Source: Dehalococcoidales bacterium (GTDB taxonomy: Bacteria; Chloroflexota; Dehalococcoidia; Dehalococcoidales; Fen-1064). From it: a stretch of 6,051 bases of DNA. Below the pieces are notes generated by a model. That model did no database searches. It was given only the letters and a program-made list of their open reading frames with translations, and was not told where the DNA came from. Shown one piece after another: positions 5,786 to 6,051 of the stretch; position 1 is the stretch's first letter; the number at the start of each line of letters is the position of its first letter. Both the position numbers and the translations under genes were made by a program. The stretch lies in contig JAQTPO010000115.1 in NCBI GenBank assembly GCA_028712845.1, positions 1 through 6,051 of the forward strand. Direction: 5' to 3'.

Positions 5786-5814
5786 AGAGAAAAGAGGGGA
5801 AGCTACCCCTCTTT
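5781..5814 (-). terminator. Rho-independent terminator of mazG
   Basis: A perfect 9-bp stem, AAAGAGGGG with CCCCTCTTT (arms 5806-5814 and 5791-5799), closes over a six-base loop and is followed on the - strand by a T-rich run (TCTCTTTGAC). The mazG stop codon (5803-5805) lies in the loop, so the hairpin overlaps the end of the coding region. On the + strand the trailing CTTCGCC is a poor tail, although some two-way action facing DUF456 is possible. Confidence 0.8.
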
Positions 5815-6051
5815 CTTCGCCTCATCCCAGAGGGCATTCTGCTCGCCAAAAGAAAGGTCGCCCAGTTTTACCCCGCGCTTCAGGCAGACTGCTTCCATGT
5901 AACTGAAACGGCGGTAGAATTTCTGGTTGGCTGCTCTTAAAGCCACCTCCAGCTCAATGCCCTGTCGGCGGGCAATGTTCGCCAAGGTGAATAAAAAGTC
6001 GCCGAATTCATCAGCTTTCTTTTTCTCTGTCGTGGCGCGCTGGAATTCCCC
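5803..6051 (-). CDS. mazG: MazG nucleoside triphosphate pyrophosphohydrolase, C-terminal part
   Basis: The frame is open to the window edge, so the 5' part is missing; 82 residues are visible. MazG hydrolyses (d)NTPs to the monophosphate and pyrophosphate and is seen as a house-cleaning and stress-related enzyme in the cytoplasm. The visible part holds the second metal-binding ExxD of the family (DEFGDFLF, Glu15 and Asp18 of the fragment), then TLANIARRQGIE, ALRAANQKFYRRFSYME (37-53) and a C-terminal helix around LWDEAKKE. This follows the C-terminal domain of E. coli MazG closely (EFGDLLF, NLAR, ANEKFERRF). The TTG at 5985 is not a start, because family homology continues upstream of it. The stop TAG lies inside the terminator hairpin loop. 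Nothing suggests a defect in the visible portion. Confidence 0.93.
   Translation of the reverse strand, partial: GEFQRATTEKKKADEFGDFLFTLANIARRQGIELEVALRAANQKFYRRFSYMEAVCLKRGVKLGDLSFGEQNALWDEAKKEG

Overview
The window is a stretch of bacterial chromosome with mid GC content, tightly packed and without any complete mobile element. The protein set is a phosphomutase-superfamily enzyme next to aspartate kinase, a threonine-stalked lipoprotein, a DUF456 membrane protein and MazG. Together with several overlapping or nearly touching genes and factor-independent terminators, this would fit an anaerobic lineage such as Dehalococcoidia (Chloroflexota). That placement is an impression from the protein sequences and was not computed.

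Left part (1-3594). An AT-rich fragment of a small zinc-ribbon protein ends on the + strand at 184. Everything from 241 to 3594 then reads on the - strand. In transcription order this is an ApgM-family phosphomutase-like gene (3594-2407), aspartate kinase lysC (2402-1188) and a TPR-repeat protein (1111-296), closed by a hairpin terminator at 241-272. apgM and lysC are 4 bp apart, and the lysC Shine-Dalgarno lies inside the last codons of apgM, so they look translationally coupled. Bacterial ApgM-family proteins next to aspartate-pathway genes have been proposed to be homoserine kinases. I therefore read the pair as part of threonine/lysine/methionine synthesis rather than glycolysis. lysC also carries a strong internal ribosome binding site before Met246, predicting a separate regulatory beta subunit of the Bacillus type. 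The TPR gene has its own sigma70-like promoter in the 76-bp gap after lysC.

Middle (3595-5069). A tRNA-Pro(CGG) with encoded CCA is divergent from apgM, with a perfect TATAAT box. The next gene, on the + strand, encodes a secreted lipoprotein: lipobox Cys22, a threonine-rich stalk (39 Thr in 63 residues), a CAP/SCP domain and a C-terminal beta-rich domain.

Right part (5070-6051). A DUF456 membrane protein (+) is followed by a relic of an aquaporin gene (-) that retains only the second NPA-box half-helix and the last transmembrane segment. The 3' end of mazG (-) comes next, with its stop codon inside the loop of its own terminator hairpin; mazG runs off the window edge.

I see no defence system, CRISPR array, integrase or other clearly undescribed system. 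The points most worth checking are the probable homoserine kinase/aspartokinase coupling, the internal lysC start and the aquaporin relic.
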